From positions 38,501 to 102,500 of the forward strand of contig CAUYUJ010000662.1 in the NCBI GenBank assembly GCA_963575745.1: a stretch of DNA of 64,000 nucleotides, written 5' to 3'. Numbering within the stretch: the first letter of the stretch is position 1; each line of letters begins with the position of its first letter. The translations under genes and the position numbers were made by a program. The DNA is from Prorocentrum cordatum (lineage: Eukaryota > Sar > Dinophyceae > Prorocentrales > Prorocentraceae). Shown here piece after piece: positions 30,836 through 40,335 of the stretch. The notes below the pieces were generated by a model that saw nothing but the letters and a program-made list of their open reading frames with translations, was not told the DNA's origin and searched no databases.

Positions 30836-31518
30836 CTAGTCTTCCTGAGAGCTCCGCGGGACCACGATCCCGCTGACGTCCTGGCCCACGTCAGCCGCGG
30901 GGGCTTCAGCATTCAAGAACCTCACGCCTTCCTCGTCCAGCTGAGGGGCCGCGACGTGCTCTGAATCGTCCGCCGCGGCCGCCGCTGCACTCCCCATCCC
31001 AGCCTGCGTGGCGGCGGCCGCCCGCGCCGACGTTGAAGCCAGTGGGGCTCCCCACCTGCGGCGCCAGACGGAGTCCAAGCGCCGCGCGCCCAACACCTGC
31101 ACCCAAATGTCGGGGCTCCGCAGTGGCCGCAGGCAGAATGGACACCCGCCGCGCGGACGGCCGCTGGCCCTTCGGCCCGGCTTCGCCACCCGCCAGCGCT
31201 CCCCGACAGAGAAACGAGCTCGCCGAGGCGCTGCTCCGAGTGCCCGAGCCGCCCAGAGACCTCCACGACCTGCTGCACAACGCGCGCGGCCTGCAGGGCC
31301 AAACTGTCAATGGCGGCCCTGGCCTCAGCCAGGCTCTCCACAGTTCGACTCTGCGTGTTCAGGGGCCGCCCCGGGACCGCAGCGCCCAGGAGAGCCGGCA
31401 GCTCCTCCCTCCAGCGCTTGGCAGCCGCATCGCGCTGCCGTCTGCGTCGTGCCGAGAGTGTCTCCTGGAATTGCGCATGGAACGCGACCTCTTGAGCAGG
31501 GACCGACCGTCCCGGCAT
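30836..31518 (-). CDS. Hypothetical coding region with coiled-coil-like segment, frame unclear
   Basis: The upstream part (minus frame from 31518) reads TLSARRRRQRDAAAKRWREE and then AEARAAIDSLALQAARVVQQ, Ala/Leu/Gln-rich with heptad-like spacing. Downstream the more plausible frame shifts to one ending HVAAPQLDEEGVRFLN and stopping at 30836. The change of frame implies a lesion, an intron or my misreading. The first residues derive from the dispersed repeat G. No family recognised. Confidence 0.3.
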
Positions 31519-31790
31519 TCCTATAGTCCTACCACGAAGTGTTCTTATAACCCAGAAAGGTTCTCAGAACAAAACAGTGTTCTTATAACATAAGCCCGAT
31601 GCGATAAAACAAGACAGGCTCCCAACCAAAAGCGTTCTCAAAACATCTCGTGGGAACCACCGAAGGTCCTTAGAGCATTGCTTGGTCGGGCGAAGGGGCG
31701 AGCCAGGGCGCTTCGCCACTGCTTGCATCGCGCTGCCGTCTGCGTCCTGCCGAGGATGCCTCCTGGCATTGCGCCTGGGGCGCGGCTGCT
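31425..31790. repeat. Repeat G insertion between 63-bp direct duplications
   Basis: The insert (about 31493-31727) contains TTGAGCAGGGACCGACCGTC, ATTCCTATAGTCCTACCACG, repeated GTTCTTA-GAAC words and CGCTTCGCCACTGCTTG; all recur at 51378-51620. On both sides stands GCATCGCGCTGCCGTCTGCG and a further 40 bp (31425-31490 and 31728-31790, about seven differences). The flanks look like a long target duplication or a pre-existing tandem duplication. Confidence 0.65.
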
Positions 31791-33144
31791 GGCGGCGGCC
31801 GTCGGCCGGCGCCGGCCTGCCGGCCACGGCGCCGTTCCGCCGAGGGAAGCCGGGGCCTCCGCCCACGGGTCAGAGGGGCGCCTTCGTTTGGAGTCCCGAG
31901 CCGCTGCGATGCCAGACCGCGCGGTGACCTCGGAGCCCTCCGAGACCTCACCGCACGGTCCGTCCCCGCAGCGGTCTTGGGAGCCCGGAGGCCCGTCGCC
32001 CGAGGCGTCCTCGGAGAGGGCCTCGGGTCCCAAAGCCGTGCGGTGACCCCGAATCCCCACCGACTCGCCGCACGGAGTGGTCACCGCCCGGTTTTGGGGG
32101 GCCCCCGGCCATGGCCCTCCTGCCTGCTGCCGGCGGCCGGAGTGGCCCGCGGCAGCACGGCCGCTCCAGCCCCACGAGTGCGACGCCATCGTGGCCGAAC
32201 ACTCTGCCGTCCCGGAAGAGCGCGCGTACCTGCGAAGGGGCGTGCTCGAGCCGAGATGGCTTCAGGCAAATGGCTACGGTCCTGGTGGGTTTACATTTTT
32301 TTGGTCGCGGGCGGACGCGGATTCGCAGTCGCCGAGCTGAGAGGTCCGGGCCACGGGCCTGTCAAATTAGCAACGCGCAAGCCTAAATGAACAGCGGCAG
32401 AGACCGCACTCAGAACCTACCGCCGGCGGGGCCGCGGGCTGATGGGACCTGGTGGGTTTACCTTCTTTTTTTTTACGGCCGCAGGCGAAAGCGCCGGCGG
32501 CGGGCGGTCGCGGGCGGGCTGCGGCCGCGACTAGCGGCGGGCGCGCGCGAAGCCGCGGTCAGGCGGCAGGAACCTGGTGGGTTTACGTGAAGCGTCTAGA
32601 ATTTGCGATTTCGTGTAGGGCTTCCTCACGAAAGACTCTCCAGTCCCATTCCATGCCGCCAGATAGTGACGATGCTGGTTGAGACTTCCTACAAACAATG
32701 TTATGGTCCCACCTTAGGCCGCCAGAAAGTTTCGATTTCGTGTGTGGATAGCCCGAAGATCGAGGGTCGATGTAAGGGCGAAGATCCAGGATCGATCGAC
32801 GCTCGGAGATCAAGGATGGATCGATGAGTGACTGTCCATGGGGTGGTTACTTCGTGAAGTGCCGAACCAGACTTCTTCATCCAGGGTGTGGTATGACTTC
32901 TGCCATCTCTTTCCACGCTCACCAAACAACCACTACGCATGGCGACGACGACGACGACGGGCGATGACGACGTCGAAGAGTGACCCAAGCGATCACAACT
33001 GGGGGAGCAATGTTCCTACCCCCCCTGGTAGGACCCATCGCGTCCACGACACCTCGAAAAGGTCGTCGCAGCCGATGGTCCCTCCAGGGGTTTAAGGACC
33101 ACAGCTCCCCCAATGGTGGCTTGCCTGCCTCGATCCCCGTTCGC
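31791..33144. other. No supported gene; small repeated words
   Basis: CCTGGTGGGTTTAC occurs three times (about 32282, 32449, 32575), each at the edge of GC-rich DNA. Two ACG triplet tracts lie at 32942-32970. Otherwise nothing recognised. Confidence 0.4.
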
Positions 33145-33150
33145 ACTGTT

Positions 33151-33303
33151 AGGAGACCACATGCGAACCCTACCCCTACCCCCCACGATTTCTGAGGGGG
33201 AGGGTGGGGTTCACTTCGTTCGGGAGCTCTCGAGCGAAGTGAACCCCACCCTCCCCCTCAGAAATCGTGGGGGGTAGGGGTAGGGTTCGCATGTGGCCCC
33301 CTA
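33151..33303. mobile_element. Fold-back element B, copy 1, near-perfect palindrome
   Basis: 153 bp, almost entirely two arms: AGGAGACCACATGCGAACCC ... GGGTTCGCATGTGGCCCCCT, meeting at TTCGTTCGGGAGCTCTCGAG. Flanked on both sides by ACTGTT (33145-33150 and 33304-33309), a 6-bp target duplication. A second copy lies at 42897-43057. Confidence 0.85.
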
Positions 33304-33560
33304 ACTGTTTGACCTCCTCTCTGGGTGGCGTTGGACGCGGGTGGCGACTTTGCAAGACGGCAGAGGGCTTCTCGGGGCCCGGGGGCTTCTAAGACGACGG
33401 CCTCCTCAAAGGCGGGAGGCCTTCAGAGAAGCCCCCGCCCTCCTGGAATGCCGCCCCCCTCCCCCGCGCCCCCCGCCACACTCAGCTCAGGGCAAGCCTT
33501 CGAGCCGCATGCAGCCGCGGGGACGAGAATATCCAGACACTGAGGGAACGAAAATATCCA
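33304..33560. other. Spacer
   Basis: GC-rich; CCCTCCTGGAATGCCGCC resembles CCCTCTTGGAGTGCCGCC at about 37252, hinting at one more dispersed repeat. No gene. Confidence 0.35.
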
Positions 33561-33716
33561 GGAGGGGAAAAAACACACAGACACAATTAATCGTCGACCC
33601 GCAGGAAAAGATGGGAAACTATGGAAAATGGGGGGGAAGACAAAACCCAGAAAATATGGCAAAATATGGGGAATCCTGTTATTTGTGTGTATTTATTTGT
33701 GTGCCCCAGGGCCCCT
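33561..33716 (-). mobile_element. MITE family D, copy 2 (inverted)
   Basis: GGAGGGGAAAAAACACACAG, ACAATTAATCGTCGA, AATATGGGGAATCCTG, TTTGTGTGTATTTATTTGTG and CCCCAGGGCCCCTT are the reverse complement of the words at 11955-12067 and 50158-50316. Confidence 0.7.
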
Positions 33717-33732
33717 TCAAATATGCCGGCAC

Positions 33733-33840
33733 CGCTCCTCCGCTGACCTCGCCTGGGGCGCACTCTGACCAGAAACTCGAAGCGAATCCTGCCGCGGCGA
33801 CAAGGAAAAAGTGGCGGTATTGGTATCTTTCCCTCTCCCG
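33733..33840 (-). mobile_element. Introner-like element, worn copy
   Basis: CGCACTCTGACCAGAAACTC, GAAGCGAATCCTGCCGCGGC and GGTATTGGTATCTTTCC align with the body and tip of the introner at 38151-38323. GT and AG ends are no longer recognisable. Confidence 0.5.
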
Positions 33841-34180
33841 GGAAACGCCAGGAAATCTCCAAACGGACGACGTCGACGATCTGCGCGCCGACGACTTTTG
33901 CGCGAAAGCCCTACGACGGGGACGGCTCCGATGGGAGCTCGGGGCCTGCCGGTCCCCTGGGAGACCGGCTGCGGTCGCTATGCGCCCGCTCGCCGCCGTC
34001 GCCCTCGTCACCGCGGTCGCCCTCGCCCCGGCCCTCACCGGCCGCGTCGAAGCCGAGAACCTCCGCGCGCATGCCGCCGCCACACGCATGCCCGCGCCAG
34101 GACACCACCACGCCGCCGCCGCCGCTCGGGGTTCGAGGCTTACAACAAAGGTGCTACCATGAGGAACGCGGAGTAAGGAT

Positions 34181-34388
34181 CGGGGAGACGTAAGACCCGG
34201 GTACGGGGGACTCGGAAATCCCCGACGAGGTCGTCAAAAAAATGACGAGGCCGAGCCTGCATTTTGACGAGGCCTCCCGCTGCAGACATCTCACAAAACT
34301 CCTCCTCGTCAAAATCCGAGTCGCGGTCGTCAAAAAACGATGGCGAACCCGAGTCCCGGCAAACCCGGGTCTTACGCTCCCCCGAAAG
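34181..34388. mobile_element. MITE-like element F, intact copy
   Basis: Tips GGGGAGACGTAAGACCCGGG and CCCGGGTCTTACGCTCCCC are inverted repeats; sub-terminal GACTCGG/CCGAGTC and CGTCAAAAAA words are also mirrored. A worn copy is at 4345-4535. No target duplication was identified with certainty. Confidence 0.7.
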
Positions 34389-35029
34389 GAACGAGCGGGC
34401 TCTTCAGGCCACAGCGAACCTCGGCAGCCAGCAGGTTGCCGAGCCAAGTCCCAGCAGCGCTCCGAAGACCAGAGCCCCTGCTTAGCCCAGGGTGGTCCTC
34501 ATGTCAACGACTTGACCTCCTGATTGTAAGGTTGGGCGCCCGAGTTATCCGGGGTAACTCGGGTCCGAGGTAACTCGGGTTCGGAATCCCGAAAAACGAA
34601 CCCGAGTTATCCCTGACCCGAGTTACCCCTGATGATTCGGGGCTCTGACTGACTGTAAGGCTCTTGGATGCTGTGCTTGAGCCGGCTGGAGCATCTGGAG
34701 GCTGATTTGATGTTTTCTGAGTGCTGTTGGGGGTCGTTCCGTTGTTCTTGACTCTGGCCGGGAATGGCCTTAGGCGACTCTTGGCCGGCTTCTTCCCCAC
34801 CTTCCACTACTTTCTCGGCCTCTGGCTGTCAAGGCCAGTGGCAGCCTGTCATCTACAACTACAACAAATCCGAGGACCTTCCGAGATCTCTGGAGAGGGC
34901 TGCGTCGCCGCCATCGCCGCCGCCGCCGTCGAGGCCGAGGACCTCGGCGCGCAGGCCGATGTGCCCGTGCCAGGACACCTTGACGGCGCACGGGAGGGGG
35001 AGAGGCGAGGGAAGCGGGGGGCGGCCCTA
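34389..35029. other. No supported gene; small inverted repeat
   Basis: At 34545-34640 the words GAGTTATCCGGGGTAACTCG and ACCCGAGTTATCCCTGACCC / CGAGTTACCCC form nested inverted repeats. The remaining sequence shows no coding region I can support. Confidence 0.4.
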
Positions 35030-35917
35030 TGAGAACGCAGTGATGGTGATGATGATGATGATGCTGATGCTGATGATGATGATGATGATGCTGATGCTGA
35101 TGATGCTGATGATGATGATAACGATGATGATGCTGATGATGCTTCTGATGGTGCTGATGACGACGTTTATGATGATGATGATGGCGACGACGTTTATGAT
35201 GATGATTGCGGTGGCGACGGTGATATTGACGTTAATGATGGCGCTGCTGCTGATGACGATGACGGTTATGGTGATGATGGCGATGATGACGAACACGTTT
35301 ATGATGACGACTGCTGTTGTGATGATTATGATGATGCTGATTATGATGACGCTGATGATGATATTGATGGTGATGAACATGACGACGCTGATGATGACGG
35401 TGATGATGATGGCGGTGGTAGGGATGGTGACGCTGGCAATGATGATAACGATGATAGTGACGATTATCATGATGATGATGATGCTGATGATGATGATGAT
35501 GGTGATGATGATGGTGGTAACGATGATGGTGATGCTGATGATGATGACGATGATGATGGTGATCACGGAGATGATACTGATGATAATGATGACGGGATGG
35601 TGATGGCGGTGGTAACGACGACGACGATGATGATGATGGTAAAAATGATGGTGATGGTGATGATGGTTGTGGTGGGGATGGTGATGCTTGCGATAAGGAT
35701 AATTGTGCTGGTGAGAACGGTGATGACGATGACGATAATGGTGATGATGATGGTGATGATGATGACAGTGGTGATGATGGATGGGATGGTGATGATGATA
35801 AAGACGACAACGTCGATGATGATAATGGTGATGATCATGGTGGTGATGGTGATTGTGATGGCGATGGTGACGATGGTGAAGATGATGCTGGTGACGATGA
35901 TGATGATGATGATGATA

Positions 35918-35950
<33 letters not shown>

Positions 35951-37095
35951 GTGTTGATCGTGATGATTATGGTGATGCTGGTGATGATGATGATGTCGAT
36001 GATGGTAATGATGACGATGGTGATGACGACGTCGGCAATGATGATGACGACGTCGACAATGATCATGCCGATGACGATTCTGATGATGATGGTGGTGGTG
36101 ACGGCAATACTGAAAATGATCATAGTGATAGTGATGGTGATGATGGTGATGATCATGATGGTGATGACGATGACGATGATGGTGGTGTTGATGATGGTGG
36201 TGATGGTGATGGTGATGATGGTGATGACGATGATGATGGAGTTAATTATGATGATGATGATGATGGTGGTGATGGTAATGGCTCTGACTATGATTGTGGG
36301 GGTGGTAGTGATGGTGATGGTGATGATGATGATGATGATAACGACAACGATTTCGGCGATGATGACACTGATGATGTTGACGATTATTGTGGTGGTGGTG
36401 ATGGTGATGATGGAGATGATGATGGTGATGGTGATGGTGATGCTAGTGATGACGATTGTGACGATGGTGGTGTCGATGATGATGATGATTATGGTACTGA
36501 TGACAACGACGTTGATGATAATGAGGATGACAATTACGATGGTGATGATGATGGTGATTGTGGCGGTGATAGTGATGTGGATGATGCTGGTGATGATGAT
36601 GGTGGTGATGACGGTGTTGATGATGATGATGATGGTGATGACGATGATGGGGATGATGGTGACGATGATGACGATGAGGTTGGTGATGGTGAAGACGATG
36701 ATGGCGGCGATTGTGGTGACGATGGTGATGACGACAACGATGATTATGGTGATGATGACGACGACGTTTATGAAGATGATTGCGGTGGTGATGGTGATGC
36801 TGCTGATGATGATAATGACGATGATGAAGATGATGATGGCGATGTCTACGATGATGAGGATACCGATAATTCTGCTGATGCTGACGCAGATGATGATGAT
36901 GGTGGTGATGGTGATGATGACGGCGACAATGACTATGGTGATGTCGATGCTGACGATGACGATGAGGATGATGACGATTACGATGATTATGATGGTGATG
37001 ATGGTGATGGCGATGGTGATGGTGGTGGTGATTATGATTACGTAGGTAGGTGATGATGATGCTGATGGTGTTGCTGCTGCTGATGATGATGATGG

Positions 37096-37141
<46 letters not shown>

Positions 37142-37175
37142 AATGATGACGATGATGATGATGATGCTGATGGGG
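35030..37175 (+). repeat. GAT triplet array of 2.1 kb
   Basis: About 2,145 bp of GATGATG with GGT, GCT and GAC variants. One strand gives Asp-rich, Met-rich or Ser/Thr/Ile/Val-rich frames, the other His- and Ile-rich ones. It lies directly downstream of the discoidin gene on the gene's strand. Confidence 0.95.
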
Positions 37176-37305
37176 CTTCCCAAACAATGGATCGGAGGCT
37201 TCGGTCTGAGGAGGCTTCCTGCAAGGCAGGAGGGCTTCTGAGAGGCGCGGTGCCCTCTTGGAGTGCCGCCCCCCCTCGCCCCTTCCGCCCTCATGCTTGG
37301 AGGCG

Positions 37306-38407
37306 AGCACCGGGTGCAGCCGAAGCATGCTCGCCACGACGGGGGGGTCCACCACGCTCTCCTCCAGCGAGTCCTGGTCGCGGTTGCCAGTGAAGAGCGC
37401 GTCTAGCCGCGTCCAGCTCGTCCCGTCCGTGGTGTAGCTCAGGTGGTACGTCTCCACCCAATTGCCCAAGCTTCCCTTCGTCTGGACCATCACGACCTGC
37501 TTGGGGCCCCCGAAGTCCCACCGCAGGCACTGGCTCGGGGTGTCGGCCGAGGCGCGCCAACCGATGCTCGTGCAATCGATCCTGGTGCACCACATCTGCC
37601 CGAAGCCGTAATTTTTGTTGTTCATGAATTGAGAACGAAAAACAGCATAGACATAGATTTTCGGAGATCCTCGCGTTTTTTTGCATCTGTGCTGGACCAC
37701 CCCGTGTCTGACGCGCGGGGAGCGCCAGGAGCGGCGCTGGAGGCGCCGCCTGGGGGGCCCAGCGCAGATCCAAGAAATCCGCGCCGAACTCTGACAATGA
37801 ATGTTTATGCCGCCGTTTCTTCTTCGGATGTAGTAGGACGACGCCGTGATGGCCGCGTCGGGTATCGCCTTGTGCGTGCAGCTCCCCACCAACGGCACAG
37901 GTCGCCGCGGCAGTGCAAGAGCCTCGGGCACCGGAGCGGAGTTCTCGGGGCCGACCGCGCGCTGAAGCATCACGCTTTTGTCGACCTTCGAGGATAACGC
38001 ATTCTCAAACATCTCGGAAACGCTGGTGGGGGTGACTCCCAATTGCCTCAGCGGGTTGGCCGGACTCAGGATCATGGAGAAGGGGATGATCTTCCAGACG
38101 TTCGGGTCCTCGACAAAAACGATCTTCACATCTTGTCTCGCCCTTGACACCTGTGGGGGAATTAAAAGGCACCGATACCGCTATTCCCCAGACCGCTCCC
38201 GGGGTACGCTCTGACCAAAGTTTCGAAGCGAATCCAGCGGTGGCGACGAGGGCCTCCCAGGAAACCCAAAAAGAGGAAAACGAGGGAAGGGTAGAGGTAT
38301 GGGTACCTGTTCCTCCTCTGAACCTTGTCCACCATCACCTCGCACCGCTTCCCGCTCGATTTCGACACATAGCCCACGCGGCTGCCAGGCTGAATCCAGT
38401 CGGGCAC
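37306..38407 (-). CDS. Discoidin (F5/8 type C) domain gene, partial, element-rich
   Basis: Three coding blocks on the minus strand. Block A (38407-38324; WIQPGSRVGYVSKSSGKRC) is preceded by TTGCAG, a fair acceptor. Block B (38150-37828) carries VKIVFVEDPNVWKIIPFSM and KAIPDAAITASSYY, the usual start of a discoidin domain. Block C (37623-37306) carries NNKNYGFGQMWCTRIDC, ASADTPSQCLRWDFGG, VVMVQTKG..WVETYHLSYT, LFTGN and MLRLHP, the rest of the domain. Such domains bind carbohydrates or lipids, usually outside the cell. A and B are separated by an introner with GT-AG ends, phase 0; B and C by an in-frame inverted-repeat element. Coding beyond LHP runs into repeat-derived DNA, so the end is not fixed; upstream exons are missing. 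Confidence 0.7.
37624..37830 (-). mobile_element. Inverted-repeat element in frame inside the discoidin domain
   Basis: Same family as 6218-6385: tips GCATAAACATTC and GCATAGACAT, a GCGCGGATTTCTTGGATC block and a GGCGCCGCCTGG core, with arms that pair. On the gene strand it separates SSYY from NNKNYGFG, a segment expected to be continuous. CAT stands at both junctions (37830-37828 and 37626-37624), so removing one repeat plus element deletes 204 nt, a multiple of three. The element has no stop in that frame. I find no GT-AG, GC-AG or GA-AG pair that removes it and also keeps NNKNYGFG in frame. It is either an unconventional intron or an in-frame insertion. Confidence 0.65.
38151..38323 (-). 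mobile_element. Introner-like element forming a GT-AG intron
   Basis: On the gene strand the exon ends GTGGACAAG, the element begins GTTCAGAGGAGGAACAGGTA and ends CCTTTTAATTCCCCCACAG, and the next exon starts GTGTCAAGGGCG; phase 0, 173 nt. AGGT is present at both junctions, as expected if an insertion duplicated AGGT and used it for both splice sites. Inner tips AGGTACCCATACC and GGCACCGATACC are inverted repeats. The copy at 11576-11740 shares body, tips and GT...AG ends; worn relatives lie at 33733-33840, 38430-38530 and possibly 63806-63880. Confidence 0.75.
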
Positions 38408-38429
38408 CTGCAAGCGCCTCTCGGAGACC

Positions 38430-38530
38430 GCCTTGGGGCGAGCTCAACGGTGGCGAAGAGGGCCCCCCAGGGAGGCCCCCCAAAAGTGAACGCGAGCAGA
38501 ACACGACCGCATATGGTTCTGGTCAACAAG
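38430..38530 (-). mobile_element. Worn introner-like sequence upstream of discoidin block A
   Basis: CGGTGGCGAAGAGGGCCCCC, CAGGGAGGCCCCCCAAAAGT and GAACGCGAG align with CGGTGGCGACGAGGGCCTCC, CAGGAAACCCAAAAAGAGG and AAACGAGGG of the introner at 38151-38323. It lies just before the TTGCAG acceptor, so the preceding intron may also have come from this family. Confidence 0.5.
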
Positions 38531-38584
38531 CGCGCCGGACCGGAACGGAAACGGAAATCAGAACTCTGGAACAAAAAACGAAAT

Positions 38585-38960
38585 TACGTGTTCGGTTTTC
38601 CGGTTTCCTTTTTTCTGGCGTGGTCTCTGTTTTCTGGTTTCCAGAATTCGGTTCTCGCTTTCCGTTGCCCGACTTCCGTTTTCCGGTTTCCTTTTTCCAA
38701 TTTCCGATTTCTGGTTTCCGCTTTTCCGAAACCCGGTTTCTGGGTTCCGTTTTCCGTTTTCCAATTTCCCGCTCCCGGTTGCGGTTTTTGTCCTGGTTTC
38801 CGTTCTCCGCTTTCCGGTTTCTACCTTCCCGCTCCCTGTTGCCGTTTCTTCCTGGTTTCCTTTCTCCGATTTCCGTTTTCCGGTTTCCATTTGCCGTTTT
38901 CCGTTTTCCAGGTGCCGTTTTCCGGTTTCCGGTTTCTGGCTCGTGGTTTCCTGTTCGTGC
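38585..38960 (+). repeat. TTTCCGGTTTCTGG-type degenerate minisatellite (array 1)
   Basis: Irregular TTTCCGTTTTCCGGTTTCC units. A second array of the same type is at 48865-49130. Confidence 0.8.
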
Positions 38961-39179
38961 GACGATGTGTTCGTCGTGTCGCATCGGCGGGGCTTCTTTG
39001 CAGTAGATGTCCCCCTTTTTTGAAATTCATTAGCGATGATACTCATCACTGCGGTGGAAGCTTGACCAGAGCTGTGAAGGTGTGGCTGGGGTGGCATCCG
39101 GAGCCCGAGCAGACGCGCATCATTGCAGGCGACAAGTCATCTCATGTACGGGCGCAACCCGTAATTTTATTTTCGGGAA

Positions 39180-39235
39180 GTAGACTGGCTGACTGACTGA
39201 CTGACTGACTGACAGATTGAGTGACTGACTGAAAC
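39180..39235 (+). repeat. GACT tetranucleotide microsatellite
   Basis: GACTGACTGACTGACTGACT with small interruptions. Confidence 0.9.
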
Positions 39236-39269
39236 GACAAGTGAATCACCAAAACCGTTCGATGGCAGT

Positions 39270-39840
39270 TGTATTTCTGGGGGTTGATGATGTTCCGCTG
39301 GCAGTTTTAGGCCCTATTCAGTTTGCACTTTTAGACCAAGGGCGGTGAGGATATGTCGCTGGGAGTCTCAAGCGAAGAGTGTGAGGATATTTCGCTGGCA
39401 GTTTTAAGTCCAAGGGGTGAGGGTATCAAGCTGGCAGTTCTAGGCCAGGGGCGGGCAGGATATTCCGCTGCAAGCTTATTTCCAGGGGTTGGGATATTCC
39501 GCTGGAAATTTTAAGCCGATGGGATGAATAGATTTAGCCGGCAGTTTTACGCCAGGGGCGGTCTGGATATTTCGCTGGCAGTTTCCAACGACGGGTGTGC
39601 ATATATTTCGCTAGCAGTTCAAATTCCAGGGGCGGTGAGGATATTTCGCTGGCGATGTCAAGCGATGGGCGTGCGAATATTTCGCTGGCAGGTAAAAAGT
39701 CCAGGGGTTTGAAGATCTTTCGGTGGTGGTGTTAAGACAGGGGGCGAGGATATTTCGCTGGCAGTTTTAAGCGAGGGGTGTGAGGATATTTCGGTGCTAG
39801 TTTTGCGGCTGGGAGGGTCGAGGACATTTCGCTGGCAGAG
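39270..39840 (+). repeat. ~45-bp tandem repeat (ATATTTCGCTGGCAG)
   Basis: At least eleven degenerate units of GAGGATATTTCGCTGGCAG, TTTTAAG, CCAGGGGCGGT. No open frame of interest. Confidence 0.85.
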
Positions 39841-39899
39841 GGGGTGCTGAAGGTCTGTCCCACGGGGGCGGCCAATGCGGCTTCAGCGCAGATGGCACC

Positions 39900-40335
39900 T
39901 AGGAGGAGAGGAGGAGAGGAGGATGAGGATGAGGATGAGGATGAGGGAGGAGGAGGAGGAGGAGGAGGAGGAGGAGGAGGAGGAGGAGGAGGAGGAGGAG
40001 GAGGAGGAGGAGGAGGAGGCAGAGGAGGATGAGGTGATGATGAGGAGGAGGCGGATAATGAGGAGGAGGAGGAGGAGGCGGATGAGGATGATGAGGAGGA
40101 GGAGGCGGAGGAGGAGAAGGGCGGTGGGGGAAGGAACATACCGAAATCGTGAAGGGGGGGAAAGGGGACTGGTGAAGAGGGGGAGGAGGAAGAAGAGAAA
40201 CAGAGGGAAGGCGAGGGAAGAGGACGAGGAGGAGGAGGAGGAGGAGGTGGACGACGAGGAGGGCGGAGGAGGCGGAAGACGAGGAGGGAGCAGGAGAGGG
40301 AGGAGGCGGCGGAAACAGGATCCGGGAGAGTTGGA
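39900..40335 (+). repeat. GGA/GAT purine array
   Basis: GAGGAT units, then perfect GGA runs (39949-40017), then mixed GGA and GAT to about 40335. Confidence 0.9.

Noticed and set aside
35030-37225. ORFs of 480-550 codons rich in Met, Asp, Ile or His
   Set aside because: Produced by the GAT triplet array; no non-repetitive domain inside.
38521-39097. Asn/Gly/Lys/Glu/Arg repeat ORF on the minus strand
   Set aside because: Translation of the TTTCCGG-type minisatellite.
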